Source of the DNA: Rhizobium sp. L51/94
GTDB lineage: Bacteria; Pseudomonadota; Alphaproteobacteria; Rhizobiales; Rhizobiaceae
Direction: 5' to 3'
Assembly: GCF_019355555.1 (NCBI RefSeq)
Contig: NZ_CP072141.1
Span: forward strand, 1-64,000
Length of the DNA: 64,000 nt
The notes beneath the pieces were generated by a model. It was not told the DNA's origin and did not search any database. It saw only the letters and a list, made by a program, of their open reading frames with translations. Positions 1 to 9,757 of this stretch are shown here, piece by piece. A program made the position numbers and the translations under genes. Positions within the stretch are counted from its first letter, which is position 1, and the number at the start of each line of letters is the position of its first letter.

Positions 1-17
1 GACACACTTACCGTTAC

Positions 18-99
18 GGTCGGTGACTGGGATCGACAGGTTGGCGGGGTTCAATCGAACCGGGAAACGGTGTTCCCGTGCAGGCATTTGTCAGCGACA
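18..99 (+). repeat. Direct repeat copy A: rpsU leader and first codons
   Basis: This stretch matches 2353-2434 in the same orientation with about nine differences over 82 bases by eye. It covers an untranslated leader and then a GTG at 78-80 followed by codons reading V-Q-A-F-V-S-D, a decayed form of the start of ribosomal protein S21. Similarity to S21 ends near base 99, where the sequence runs into the 3' end of the AraC gene. I read it as a duplicated rpsU leader that marks one edge of an inserted or rearranged block. Confidence 0.7.
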
Positions 100-125
100 T
101 CCCGGCTTCCCAACACTTACGCCCC

Positions 126-1001
126 CTATACCCGCAGCGCGCCGGGGGTCAGGCCATCTTCCCGGCGCATGATGGCCGTGAGATGGCTTTGGCTGGAGAA
201 GCCGCAGTTGAGCGCGATCTCGGCCAGCGGCAGCCGTCCATTGACGATCAGTGCGCGGGCCTGATCGAGGCGTAGGCGGGTGAAATACTGGTGCGGGCTC
301 GTCCCCGTCCGGCGCCGGAAAGAGCGCAGCATCTGGCTTGACGAGAGCTCGACCAGCGCGGCCAGCGCGTCGAGCCGGACACCGTCTGTAAGATGCGCCT
401 GCATATGGTCGCGCACCTGTCGGAACTGCCGGTCCGACAGGCCGCCCAGATCCTTCTGAGGCCGAGCCACGCCATATTGCCGGATAAGGTGGATGCCGAG
501 CAGGTTGAGGAGCGAATCAAGCTCGAGGCTCGCCATTGTCCCGTGCGTGCCCGAACGCAGCTCGTCGCGCAGCATGCCGCCGAGCAGCCCGACACGGCGG
601 TCGACGACCGGCAATGCGTCCGCGACGACGGTGGCAGCCGGCAGATCGAGGTCGGACTGGGCGAGGTCATCGAGCCACTTCTGCGACAGCGAGAACGCCG
701 CCACCTCCTTGGGCTCATGCCAGCGCGCCCAGTAGTCCGCCCCTGCCGGCACGATCTCGCAGCACCCGCTAGCAGCCGAAGCGGTGCGGATCCGCGTGCC
801 GCCGAGGCGCGACTCGCGGTTGCTGAAGGGCTTGAAGGACAAAAGCACGAGATGATGGGGGATCGACTGGCTGATCTCGCCGGCGTTCCGCCGGTTCCAC
901 GCCGCCGTCCCGAAATCCGACCGGACAAGCCTGCCCCAGTTCGGCACCGGTGTGTCGGTAGTGGCAACATGGGGGGCTTCGGGTGGAATGGCATCTGACA
1001 T
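126..1001 (-). CDS. AraC-family transcriptional regulator
   Basis: A 291-residue regulator. The last 85 residues or so form the two-helix AraC/XylS DNA-binding domain, with a first helix-turn-helix around LDALAALVELSSSQMLRSF and the conserved second one around IALNCGFSSQSHLT. The N-terminal 200 residues fit the AraC-binding-like domain found in regulators of aromatic and other catabolic genes. I chose the ATG at 1001, reading MSDAIPPEA, because GACGGGGAA lies just upstream; a longer frame to 1037 lacks such a site. It is divergent from the dehydrogenase at 1109, so the 107-bp gap probably carries both promoters and its operator. The inducer is unknown. Confidence 0.88.
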   Translation of the reverse strand: MSDAIPPEAPHVATTDTPVPNWGRLVRSDFGTAAWNRRNAGEISQSIPHHLVLLSFKPFSNRESRLGGTRIRTASAASGCCEIVPAGADYWARWHEPKEVAAFSLSQKWLDDLAQSDLDLPAATVVADALPVVDRRVGLLGGMLRDELRSGTHGTMASLELDSLLNLLGIHLIRQYGVARPQKDLGGLSDRQFRQVRDHMQAHLTDGVRLDALAALVELSSSQMLRSFRRRTGTSPHQYFTRLRLDQARALIVNGRLPLAEIALNCGFSSQSHLTAIMRREDGLTPGALRV

Positions 1002-1108
1002 GTCTATTCCCCGTCCGGCGTGCGGATTTACTAACAACGATGCGCGTATCCTGAAAGCCGCACCCCTCCATGTCGCCTATTCCTTGCTCATCAACAAGGA
1101 GAAAGACA

Positions 1109-1882
1109 ATGACAACGAACGACATGAGCAAAAACATCGATGGCAAGGTAGCGGTTGTGATGGGTGCAACGCGCAATCAGGGCCGGGCCTACGCCGTCAT
1201 GCTGGCGCGCAACGGCTGCCGCGGGGTGGCCGTCCACTATCACGGCGAGGCATCAAGGGGCGAAGCGGAAGAGACCGCCGCCGAGATCAAGCATTACGGT
1301 GCCGAGGCGCTTCTGTTCAGCGCCGACCTGACAAAGGTCGCCGACGTGGTGAAATTGTTTGACGCGGTCGACGAGACGTTCGGCCAACTCGACATCGTGG
1401 TGAACACAGTCGGCAAGGTGGTCAAGAAGCCGTTCGTAGAGATCACCGAAGCCGAGTTCGACCAGAGCTTTGCAATCAACAGCAAGGCGGCGTTCTTCTG
1501 CATGCAGGAGGCAGCCAAACGGATCGCCGACAACGGCCGGATCATCAACATCGGCACGACGCTGCAAGCGGCAACGACCGGGCTCTACGCAATCTACGCC
1601 GGGTCAAAGGCGCCGCTCGAACACTTCACACGCGCCCTTGCCAAGGAAATCGGCCACCGGGGCGTCACGGTCAACACCGTGGCACCTGGCCCACTCAACA
1701 CCTCGTTCTTCTACCCAGTGGAGACGGACGATTCGAAAGCGTTTCTCTCCGGCATGAGCCCCCAGAACCGCCTCGGCGAGATCGACGAAATCACGCCACT
1801 GATCGAGTTCCTTGTCGGCCCGGGCGGCGGCTGGGTGACAGCCCAGACCCTCTTCATCAACGGCGGCTTCATCGCCCGCTAA
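1109..1882 (+). CDS. Short-chain dehydrogenase/reductase (SDR)
   Basis: A 257-residue classical SDR, probably NAD(P)-dependent. The Rossmann glycine motif is GATRNQGRA near residues 19-27, a variant of TGxxxGxG. NTVGK near residue 100 occupies the NNAG position. The catalytic tyrosine and lysine are in YAGSK (Y163, K167), and the region after it, VNTVAPGPLNT, is typical of the family. The residue thirteen before the tyrosine is Thr150, where most SDRs have serine. The start at 1109 is supported by AAGGAG at 1096-1101. It faces the AraC gene divergently, which suggests AraC control. The substrate cannot be told from sequence. Confidence 0.9.
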   Translation: MTTNDMSKNIDGKVAVVMGATRNQGRAYAVMLARNGCRGVAVHYHGEASRGEAEETAAEIKHYGAEALLFSADLTKVADVVKLFDAVDETFGQLDIVVNTVGKVVKKPFVEITEAEFDQSFAINSKAAFFCMQEAAKRIADNGRIINIGTTLQAATTGLYAIYAGSKAPLEHFTRALAKEIGHRGVTVNTVAPGPLNTSFFYPVETDDSKAFLSGMSPQNRLGEIDEITPLIEFLVGPGGGWVTAQTLFINGGFIAR

Positions 1883-2352
1883 ACCCATGACCAACCGGCG
1901 TCCGTCGCAAGCGGGCGCCGATCCCACATCGAAAAGCGCCGATGAACCATTCGAGCGGGCCATCGGCTGCCTCGATTTCGGGCGGCACCGGACAGAGGCA
2001 CCGCCTCGGCCTTGTCGCTCTTCGGCAACCACGAACCGGCCGCGCTCAGCGGCTCCGACCAGTTCGTCCGGGCGCCCATGTGGCCCCTCATCCTATGACC
2101 ATATGCGTCCCGCCGATAGAAAGCGGCTTTCGCATCCGTCGTACGAGCTCAGTTGCCTTGACCAGGCCCTGTCCCGGCGCCGAAGCATACGACATAAAGC
2201 GGGCATGTCCGTCCCGAGTTATGACGTCCGGCACCTCTCCTTTTTCCCGGCCTCCCCCATCCCCTCATCTAGACTTCCACCCCCCAATCTGCTATCGCCC
2301 ACGGCCAATTGCCCTGTCTCAGGCTGGGCTAGCCACACAATTTTGCCTTCAG

Positions 2353-2434
2353 GGTCGGTGACTGGGACCGGCTGGTTGGCGGGGTGCAATCGAACCGGGG
2401 AACGGTGTTCTCGTGCAGGTACTTGTCCGCGACA
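2353..2434 (+). repeat. Direct repeat copy B: rpsU leader and start
   Basis: Partner of the copy at 18-99, in the same orientation and about 2.3 kb downstream. It carries the leader and the opening codons of a ribosomal protein S21 gene. The two copies bracket the AraC-SDR block. Unlike copy A, this copy stays in register with S21 for 25 codons. Confidence 0.75.
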
Positions 2435-2499
2435 ACAAGGTCGACCAGGCGCTCCGCGCGCTCAAGAAGAAGATGCAGCGCGAAGGAAAGATCGGATAG
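2413..2499 (+). pseudogene. rpsU: Truncated 30S ribosomal protein S21 gene
   Basis: From the GTG at 2413 the frame reads [20 protein letters not shown] and continues M-Q-R-E-G-K-I-G before TAG at 2497-2499. The first 25 codons are a clear match to the start of bacterial S21, but the family protein is about 65-75 residues, so more than half is missing. The conserved arginine-rich tail is not found in the downstream sequence. A working S21 copy must be elsewhere if the cell needs one; several rhizobia carry more than one. An internal deletion between similar QREG-type codon runs is one possible origin, but that is inference. Confidence 0.8.
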
Positions 2500-2530
2500 T
2501 CGTTATTTCGACGTTTTCGAATGTATCTGT

Positions 2531-2556
2531 GGCGGGGCGAATCATTCGCCGCCGCC
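2531..2556 (+). terminator. Hairpin, probable rpsU terminator remnant
   Basis: GGCGG-GGCGA pairs with TCGCC-GCCGCC around the loop ATCAT, giving about ten pairs with one bulge. It lies 30 bases after the truncated rpsU stop. ATCTTAGTTTA follows rather than a clean T-run, so it may act as a weak intrinsic terminator. Confidence 0.45.
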
Positions 2557-2621
2557 ATCTTAGTTTATGAACAAATCTCTCGGCACAGCCCGATCTGACC
2601 GCATGGAAAGCGAAATCCGGA

Positions 2622-3494
2622 ATGGCATTTATGACGCATGAACAGTCCCGAACCCCGATCCGGTCCGCTTCTGTTTGCAGGGCCGGCAAGTCAGCATTGC
2701 CGCTTCTGGCGCTCGTCGCCGCGATTGGCCTTGCCGGATGCCAGACGAACTCCACGGACGCGGTCATCCGCATCGACAAGGCGCAGGGTTCGCAGGAAAA
2801 CATTTCCTCGCTTAGCTCCGTCATCGCCGCCAATCCGTCGGATCCGGAAGGCTACAACGTGCGTGGATCGGCCTATGGCCGCGCCGGCGAATTCTCCAAG
2901 TCGCTGGCCGACTTCAACCAGGCGATCCAGCTCAATCCGAAATTCTACCAGGCCTATGCCAACCGCGCGCTTGTCTACCGCAACATGGGCAAGCAGGCGG
3001 AAGCCGCCGCCGATTACTCCTCGGCGCTGCAGATCAACCCGAACTACGATGTCGCCTATATCGGTCGCGGCAATATCTATCGCCTCGCCGGACAAGACGA
3101 CCAGGCCTTCAACGACTTCTCCAAGGCGATCCAGCTCGGCACGACGGACGGACGCGCCTATCACGGCCGCGGCTTGATCTTCCAGAAGCGCGGCCAGCAG
3201 GAAAAGGCGATCGACGATTTCTCCAAGGCGATCTCGCTGTCGCCGAATTCGCCGGAGCCCTACAACGGCCGCGGCATCTCCTATATCGCCAACAAGGATC
3301 TCGACAACGCCTTTGCCGACTTCAACCACGCCATCGACCTCGACAACAAGGTGGCGGAATCATGGTCGAACCAGGCGCTGGTCTATGAACAGCGCGGCGA
3401 CAAGGCGAAGGCACAGAAGTCCTACCAGCACGCGCTCAATCTCGACCCGCGCTTCCAGCCGGCCAAGGACGGCCTCGCCCGTCTTCGCGGCTGA
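2622..3494 (+). CDS. TPR-repeat lipoprotein
   Basis: A 290-residue exported lipoprotein. A basic N-terminus and hydrophobic stretch end in the lipobox L-A-G-C with Cys40. From about residue 70 to the end there are six to seven tandem 34-residue tetratricopeptide repeats with the usual pattern of Y/A-x-x-x-G and AxxDFxxAIxLxP, for example ADFNQAIQLNPKFYQAYANR. TPR lipoproteins of this size (NlpI-like) scaffold protein complexes at the inner face of the outer membrane. Two starts are possible, 2622 or the in-frame ATG at 2631; neither has a strong ribosome binding site. It stands alone, followed by a hairpin at 3506-3526. Confidence 0.85.
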   Translation: MAFMTHEQSRTPIRSASVCRAGKSALPLLALVAAIGLAGCQTNSTDAVIRIDKAQGSQENISSLSSVIAANPSDPEGYNVRGSAYGRAGEFSKSLADFNQAIQLNPKFYQAYANRALVYRNMGKQAEAAADYSSALQINPNYDVAYIGRGNIYRLAGQDDQAFNDFSKAIQLGTTDGRAYHGRGLIFQKRGQQEKAIDDFSKAISLSPNSPEPYNGRGISYIANKDLDNAFADFNHAIDLDNKVAESWSNQALVYEQRGDKAKAQKSYQHALNLDPRFQPAKDGLARLRG

Positions 3495-3505
3495 TAGAAC
3501 GATAC

Positions 3506-3526
3506 CCCGGCGCAACCAGCGCCGGG
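3506..3526 (+). terminator. Hairpin after the TPR gene
   Basis: CCCGGCGC and GCGCCGGG form a perfect 8-bp stem around the loop AACCA, 12 bases after the stop codon. No T-run follows, so Rho-independent strength is uncertain. Confidence 0.5.
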
Positions 3527-3650
3527 CATCCCCAGGCATTGCGGAAGGCGTCGTTTCGCAATGCCTCATTGCAAGACCTGCCTGAGTGACACAGTCTTCC
3601 CGAAGGCGCCGCAGACTTCCTCAGGACGCCACTGACATGCGAGGCACCGC

Positions 3651-4763
3651 TTGGCCCAGCTTACATCCGCGTCCCCTAAAATCATCGTCATCGGCGCCGG
3701 CATCGTCGGCGCCTCCATCGCTTGGCATCTGGCGATGCGCGGCGCATCCGTAACAGTTGTCGCTACGAAGACCGGCGGCGACGCGACGCCGAATTCCTTT
3801 GCATGGATCAATGCCAGCTGGGGCAACCCGGAATTCTATTTTCGGCTGCGGCTGCGCGCCATGCAGGAATGGAAGCGAATGGCCGAAGACCTGCCAACGC
3901 TGCCGCTGCAGTGGACCGGCGCCCTGTGCTTCGACTTGTCCGTTGGTCAGCTTGAAGCCTATGCCGTCGAGCATGGTGGCTGGGGCTACGATCTGCGCTC
4001 CGTCGCCCGCGACGAGAGCCGCGCTATCGAGCCGCATCTGGCAGACCCGCCGGAATTTGCGCTGTTTGCGGCCGAGGAAGGCTCCGTCGAGCCCGAAATC
4101 GCTGCCCGCTGCATGCTCGGCGATGCCTTTCGCCTTGGCACGACATTCCTGCCCAATCTCGTCGTCGAAGCGCTCATCGAGAAAAACGGTCGCATCGTCG
4201 GCATCAGGACGGCCGATGGCCCGGTCATGGCCGATCATGTTGTGCTGGCTGCCGGCACGGGGTCGGCCGCCATCGCTGCTTCCGTCGGCATCCATCTGCC
4301 GATCACATCGCCGCCTGGCCTCATCGTACATTCGAAGCCGTATCCAAAGCGCCTGAACGGCCTCGTCATCGCCCCGCATCTGCATATGCGCCAGACGACC
4401 GAGGGCCGCATCATTGCCGGCGGTGATTTCGGCGGCAGCGATCCCGGCAGCGATGCGCAGGGCGTTGCCGACCGCCTGTTTGCCGAGGTGCGGACGATGC
4501 TGGACAATGCTGCGGATCTGGAACTCGAAACATACACCGTTGGATACCGCCCGACGCCCGTCGATGGCTTCCCCATCATCGGCGACACCGGGCAAGCGCC
4601 GGGCCTATACCTTGCCATGATGCATTCCGGCGTCACGCTGGCGCCACTGGTCGGACTGCTGGCTGCCAACGAAATCATCGGTGGCACGCCTGACGCCTCC
4701 CTGGCGCCGCTGCGTTTCAGCCGGTTCACGTCCGGCACACCTCTGATCAAGCACGGACGCTGA
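3651..4763 (+). CDS. FAD-dependent oxidoreductase, DAO family
   Basis: A 370-residue flavoprotein of the D-amino-acid oxidase (DAO) superfamily, which includes glycine oxidase, sarcosine oxidase and DadA. The N-terminal FAD-binding fold is IIVIGAGIVGASIAWHLA near residue 10. The C-terminal conserved region GYRPTPVDGFPIIGDTG near residue 305 and the following GLYLAMMHSGVTLAP close the fold. The start is a TTG at 3651; an upstream ATG at 3637 is in another frame. The substrate is probably an amine or amino acid, but nothing nearby identifies it. It ends 22 bases before the convergent cytochrome oxidase gene. Confidence 0.85.
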   Translation: MAQLTSASPKIIVIGAGIVGASIAWHLAMRGASVTVVATKTGGDATPNSFAWINASWGNPEFYFRLRLRAMQEWKRMAEDLPTLPLQWTGALCFDLSVGQLEAYAVEHGGWGYDLRSVARDESRAIEPHLADPPEFALFAAEEGSVEPEIAARCMLGDAFRLGTTFLPNLVVEALIEKNGRIVGIRTADGPVMADHVVLAAGTGSAAIAASVGIHLPITSPPGLIVHSKPYPKRLNGLVIAPHLHMRQTTEGRIIAGGDFGGSDPGSDAQGVADRLFAEVRTMLDNAADLELETYTVGYRPTPVDGFPIIGDTGQAPGLYLAMMHSGVTLAPLVGLLAANEIIGGTPDASLAPLRFSRFTSGTPLIKHGR

Positions 4764-4785
4764 TGCGCACCGGCGAAATCGGCGC

Positions 4786-5010
4786 TCAGCGGGTCATGAT
4801 ATAGCCGACGAAGGCGACAATCACGAAGATAAGCACGCCACCTACCAGTCCCGCATGTCCGAAAAACCCGCCGGCCATGGCAATCAGCAGTGCCGCCACG
4901 AACACGCTCAGCAGCTTGGCGCCGTTCAGGAACAGGGAATAGGTCTTCTCGTGCTCGTTATAGTCCATCGGAGCGCCGGTTTCGGATGGACCGGTCGGAT
5001 GTTCTGCCAT
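4786..5010 (-). CDS. aa3-type cytochrome c oxidase subunit IV
   Basis: A 74-residue membrane protein of the bacterial aa3 oxidase subunit IV family. A soluble N-terminus contains the family hallmark MDYNEHEKTYSLFL near residues 15-28 and is followed by two hydrophobic helices. The ATG at 5010 is preceded by a strong GAGGAGGAA site. The subunit associates with subunits I-III of the respiratory oxidase in the inner membrane and is not needed for catalysis in characterised systems. It is not next to the cta genes here, which is common for this small subunit. Confidence 0.88.
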   Translation of the reverse strand: MAEHPTGPSETGAPMDYNEHEKTYSLFLNGAKLLSVFVAALLIAMAGGFFGHAGLVGGVLIFVIVAFVGYIMTR

Positions 5011-5144
5011 GATGATTTCCTCCTCTTGCGCGCCTATCGACCAATGCCCTTGCAACAAGGCGCGGTCGATGGCCCTCCCGCGCAGATGCTCTCATAAAGC
5101 GAGACAAGAGGCAATGCGTGACGCCTGGGCAGCAGGAGATCAGG

Positions 5145-5897
5145 TCAGGCCTGCCGCAGAGTTCCGGCTCGGTTGGCAGCAGCAAAGCGGGCCGTCGGCA
5201 GAATGGTCAGCGGCGTCGAGCCCATGGCTTCCGAACGCTGGAACATCATGCGACGCTCGTAGGGCTCGGAGATGAAAAACGGGAAGCGTTCGTAGAGAGC
5301 GGTTCGCACTTCCCGCGTGCGCGTCGCCATCAGCGTCAGCGGTATATTGTATTTTCCGACGCCCATTTGCGCCGGAACGACCGTATCGGCGGAAAATACC
5401 CGTTTGTAGAACGGCGCATGTTGCGGACTGACGAGTTGCAGCACCCTGTCGGCATCGAAGTAATCGGCTGCCATTGAGGCGATCCGCAGGGTGAGATACG
5501 GCAAGGCCGGCATTTCACCGATGATCTCGGGGTCGGCGGCGAAACGGACGGGATCGATCAGCGTCATGCCGCTGTCGAGAAAAGCATCGATTTCCTTCGG
5601 GTACATATCGCGGGTGATGCTGATGCGGTGGTCCGGCGTGACGTGGTGAATACGCACCGTACTGATCAGCCGTTCGTCGAAATAGACGCCGAAGACATAG
5701 GCATGATCGTCGAAATCGACGGCATCTATAAGCTTGGCGCCATCGAGTGTCAGGATGTTGGCGAGCTTGTAGGCGCGGTATCGCATCCTTGCGACCTCTT
5801 CCATGTCTTCCTGTGTCTCGACGCGGCGGTATTCGATGTGATCCAGAACTTCGAGAAGCTTGTTTGAAAAACTGCTTTGAACAACTTCGTTACGCAT
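5145..5897 (-). CDS. Autoinducer-synthase-like (FeeM-type) acyltransferase
   Basis: A 250-residue protein with the GNAT-like fold of acyl-homoserine-lactone synthases and N-acyl amino acid synthases such as FeeM. The N-terminal EEVARMRYRAYKLA near residue 35 resembles the conserved arginine-rich helix of that superfamily. DFDDHAYVFGVYFDERLISTVRIH near residues 60-80 matches its beta-strand core; here it is quoted as two parts, DFDDHAYVFGVY and FDERLISTVRIH. I chose the ATG at 5897 over a TTG at 5957. It would move an acyl chain onto an amino acid or similar acceptor, but product and donor are unknown. It is followed upstream by an AT-rich gap and then a c-di-GMP protein on the same strand. 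No LuxR-type partner is adjacent. Confidence 0.65.
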   Translation of the reverse strand: MRNEVVQSSFSNKLLEVLDHIEYRRVETQEDMEEVARMRYRAYKLANILTLDGAKLIDAVDFDDHAYVFGVYFDERLISTVRIHHVTPDHRISITRDMYPKEIDAFLDSGMTLIDPVRFAADPEIIGEMPALPYLTLRIASMAADYFDADRVLQLVSPQHAPFYKRVFSADTVVPAQMGVGKYNIPLTLMATRTREVRTALYERFPFFISEPYERRMMFQRSEAMGSTPLTILPTARFAAANRAGTLRQA

Positions 5898-6085
5898 GAC
5901 GCCAACGCCCTGAATTCCTAATAGGAGATTAATGCGTGAGCGCGATCCATCTCGCAATGAGCGATTAAAAATTAATTAAGATACATTTTATTAGGGTTAA
6001 CGTCTTCTAATAACGCGAATAAAATCAATGACATAGAAACTTCAGTGTATGAAAATGTGATTTTTTAGCGAAATTCGATATCTTT

Positions 6086-8389
6086 TTACGCGACATATTC
6101 CACGACCGTGGTGGCACGTTTTGCATCGAGAACGGCCACCATCGACAGCAGCGTGGCGTTCGAAACTGGCTTCGAAAACACGTAGCCCTGCACAAAATCT
6201 GCACAGTAATACTGGTTGATGAGGTGGAGCTGGTCCTGCGTTTCGACGCCCTCGACAACGATCTGAAGGCCCAGTTCGCGGCAGAGATTGACAGTACCGC
6301 GCAGCAGCTTGAGCCGCCTTTCGTCCTCGGTGATATTGCGCACGAACGAGCGGTCGATCTTGACGACATCGATCGGCAGCGAATCGAGGTAGGACAGGCT
6401 GGAAAAACCGGTGCCAAAGTCATCGATGGCAATGGTTATACCCATGCTGCGCAGCTCGGTCAGGATGGCCCCCACCGTCGCAAGCTCATCCATAAGGCAG
6501 CTTTCCGTCACCTCGAGATGCAGGCGCGCTGGCGGCAGGCCCGATGCCGCCAGCGCCTTGCGCACCACGGAGACGATAGCATTGCTGCGCAGGTCCTGGA
6601 CGGAAAGGTTGACGGACACAGAAATCGTTTCGGGCCAGGCCATGCAATCGTGGCAGGCGAGGTTGAGGATGTGGTGGGTTATGCCGGAAACGATACCCAT
6701 GTCTTCGGCAATCTGCACGAATGTGTCAGGCGGCACCATACCCCGTTCGGGATGGTTCCAGCGGGACAATGCTTCGCAACAATCGATGCGGCTGCCGTCG
6801 GGCAGGAACATAGGCTGGTAGACGACCTGCAATTGGCCCTGCTCTATCGCCTCGCGCAGCTCCTCCTTGAGCTTCTGGCGCTCTATGTAGCGCTCGTCCA
6901 TCTCCTCCTCGAACTCCGAGCAGCTTCCCTTGGCGCGGGATTTCGCCTCGAATAGCGCAAGGTCGGCCTTGATCTGCCATTCTTCCGGGCGGAACTCCTG
7001 GCTGCCGATGATCACGTAGCCCGCACTGACAGAGATCCGGAAGGTGGTGTCGTCGACCTCGTAGTTGCCGCCGATGGCCGCATGCAGTGTCCGTATGCGC
7101 TGGCCGAGATCTGCGACATCGTCCTCGTTCGGAAAGAAAACCACGAATTGGTCGCCCATCAGCCGCGCCACGAGCGCGACATCTTTCGCCTCCCGTTTTA
7201 AACGAGCTGCGATCTCGGCCAGCAGGTGGTCGCCGACGATATGTCCCTTGATATCGTTGACATGCTTGAACTCGTCGATGTCGAGAACGGCAAACCCGAT
7301 CGTTCCAGGTTTCGCACGCGCGACAAGACTTTCCTTGACGCGATCAATAAAATATTCGCGGTTGGGCAGGCCTGTCAGTGCGTCGTAGCGCACCATATGC
7401 AGGATCTTGCGCTCAGCGCGGATGCGGGAGGTCACATCCTCGAAGATCAGGATGACGACGCCATCGCCACGACGGCTGGCAGAAAATTCGAGGAACAGGT
7501 TTTCGCTGAACTGGATCAGCGTCCGCGACAGCGAACCGTCGACAAGCTGCGCCAGCTGCCGCTGGATCAAGCTAGGTAGCGAGCCGTCGATGAAGGAATT
7601 GCGCACGCCGTAGCGCAGCACGACGTCGAGTTCGCAATCCTTGAGCTGCTCCTGGTTTGTTAGATGCAGCAGTTCGCAGGCTTTGCGGTTGACGACCAGA
7701 ATGCGATTGTTCGCATCCAGCATGAAGAGGCCGTGCGTCATGTTGTTGAGCGCCGTGTCGAAGCGATCGTTGATCAGCGAGATTTCGCGCGCCGCGATCA
7801 CGTTCTTGTAGAGAAACTCCCGCACCCCTGTGGCCATCGACCGCGTCGTCAGCACGAAGGGGATGAGGGTCACCGACAACAGCTGCATATAGGGATCGCG
7901 CAAAAGCAGGAAGCCGAGGCTGATCGGCAGCGATGCGGAGATCGTCTGAAGGTTGACCGCCTTCGAAGATCCGTAATTGCGTCCGACAACCGCCACCATC
8001 GAGGCAAGCGTGACCGCAACGCAGGCGATCTCGGCGAACATGTCCTGCAGGACAAACACGGCAAAGCCGCTGCCGATACCAAGGAGCGTGGTGGTGGAGA
8101 CGCCCCCGTACAGATAGCGGCGCTCCCACAGCGCAATATCCTCACGGCTCATCGCCGACTTGTCGGCGGTATCGAAGCGATGAAACCAATAGATGCGATA
8201 GGCGCAGACGGCGATGAAAACAGCTGTGAGGTAGAGATAGAAGTGCGACCCGGATTTTGAAAAGACGGCAGCATAGGTCATGATCTGCACGATCATGCCC
8301 GTGAAAAGCGTGCTGCGATTTCCAAACAGTGAACTTACGAATGACAGGTAGACATCTGTCGGAACGCCGTTCGGGTCTTGAGGCTTCAT
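6086..8389 (-). CDS. Membrane PAS-GGDEF-EAL cyclic-di-GMP protein
   Basis: A 767-residue inner-membrane signalling protein. About six hydrophobic segments fill residues 20-190, followed by a PAS-like domain (near ALNNMTHGLFMLDANNRI), a GGDEF domain and a C-terminal EAL domain. The GGDEF signature near residue 410 is degenerate, reading RLMGDQF, so cyclase activity is doubtful. The EAL signature (CEALSRW near residue 535) and the metal-site segment DDFGTGFSSLSYL are intact, so phosphodiesterase activity is likely. Such a degenerate GGDEF often acts as a GTP-binding regulator of the EAL domain. The start at 8389 has AGGGGGA upstream. Confidence 0.9.
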   Translation of the reverse strand: MKPQDPNGVPTDVYLSFVSSLFGNRSTLFTGMIVQIMTYAAVFSKSGSHFYLYLTAVFIAVCAYRIYWFHRFDTADKSAMSREDIALWERRYLYGGVSTTTLLGIGSGFAVFVLQDMFAEIACVAVTLASMVAVVGRNYGSSKAVNLQTISASLPISLGFLLLRDPYMQLLSVTLIPFVLTTRSMATGVREFLYKNVIAAREISLINDRFDTALNNMTHGLFMLDANNRILVVNRKACELLHLTNQEQLKDCELDVVLRYGVRNSFIDGSLPSLIQRQLAQLVDGSLSRTLIQFSENLFLEFSASRRGDGVVILIFEDVTSRIRAERKILHMVRYDALTGLPNREYFIDRVKESLVARAKPGTIGFAVLDIDEFKHVNDIKGHIVGDHLLAEIAARLKREAKDVALVARLMGDQFVVFFPNEDDVADLGQRIRTLHAAIGGNYEVDDTTFRISVSAGYVIIGSQEFRPEEWQIKADLALFEAKSRAKGSCSEFEEEMDERYIERQKLKEELREAIEQGQLQVVYQPMFLPDGSRIDCCEALSRWNHPERGMVPPDTFVQIAEDMGIVSGITHHILNLACHDCMAWPETISVSVNLSVQDLRSNAIVSVVRKALAASGLPPARLHLEVTESCLMDELATVGAILTELRSMGITIAIDDFGTGFSSLSYLDSLPIDVVKIDRSFVRNITEDERRLKLLRGTVNLCRELGLQIVVEGVETQDQLHLINQYYCADFVQGYVFSKPVSNATLLSMVAVLDAKRATTVVEYVA

Positions 8390-8578
8390 CCACAGTCCCC
8401 CTGATACGCGGCGGACAATAGGTCAAACCCCTTAAAAAATAATTGCCCATTCGCCTGACATTGGACAGGCATTAACGATTGCAACGTCTATCGAACACCG
8501 GCGACAGTATTAAAACTTCGCTTTTACCGCGACTTTTTAATGTGCGATCTCGACCTGCCTATAGGCCAGCAACATGGC

Positions 8579-9757
<1,179 letters not shown>

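Larger units (their letters stand above)
1883..2621. other. Gene-poor stretch between SDR and TPR gene
   Basis: About 740 bases with no convincing intact gene. Open frames run through 1887-2570 but have arginine/serine/proline-rich translations without recognisable family motifs, typical of non-coding high-GC DNA. The right part holds repeat copy B, a truncated rpsU and a strong hairpin. Nothing identifiable was seen in 1890-2350. Confidence 0.6.

Noticed and set aside
1887..2570. 227-codon open frame over the gene-poor stretch and rpsU remnant
   Set aside because: The translation is Arg/Ser/Pro-rich without family motifs, crosses the clear S21 frame and a hairpin, and has no ribosome binding site.
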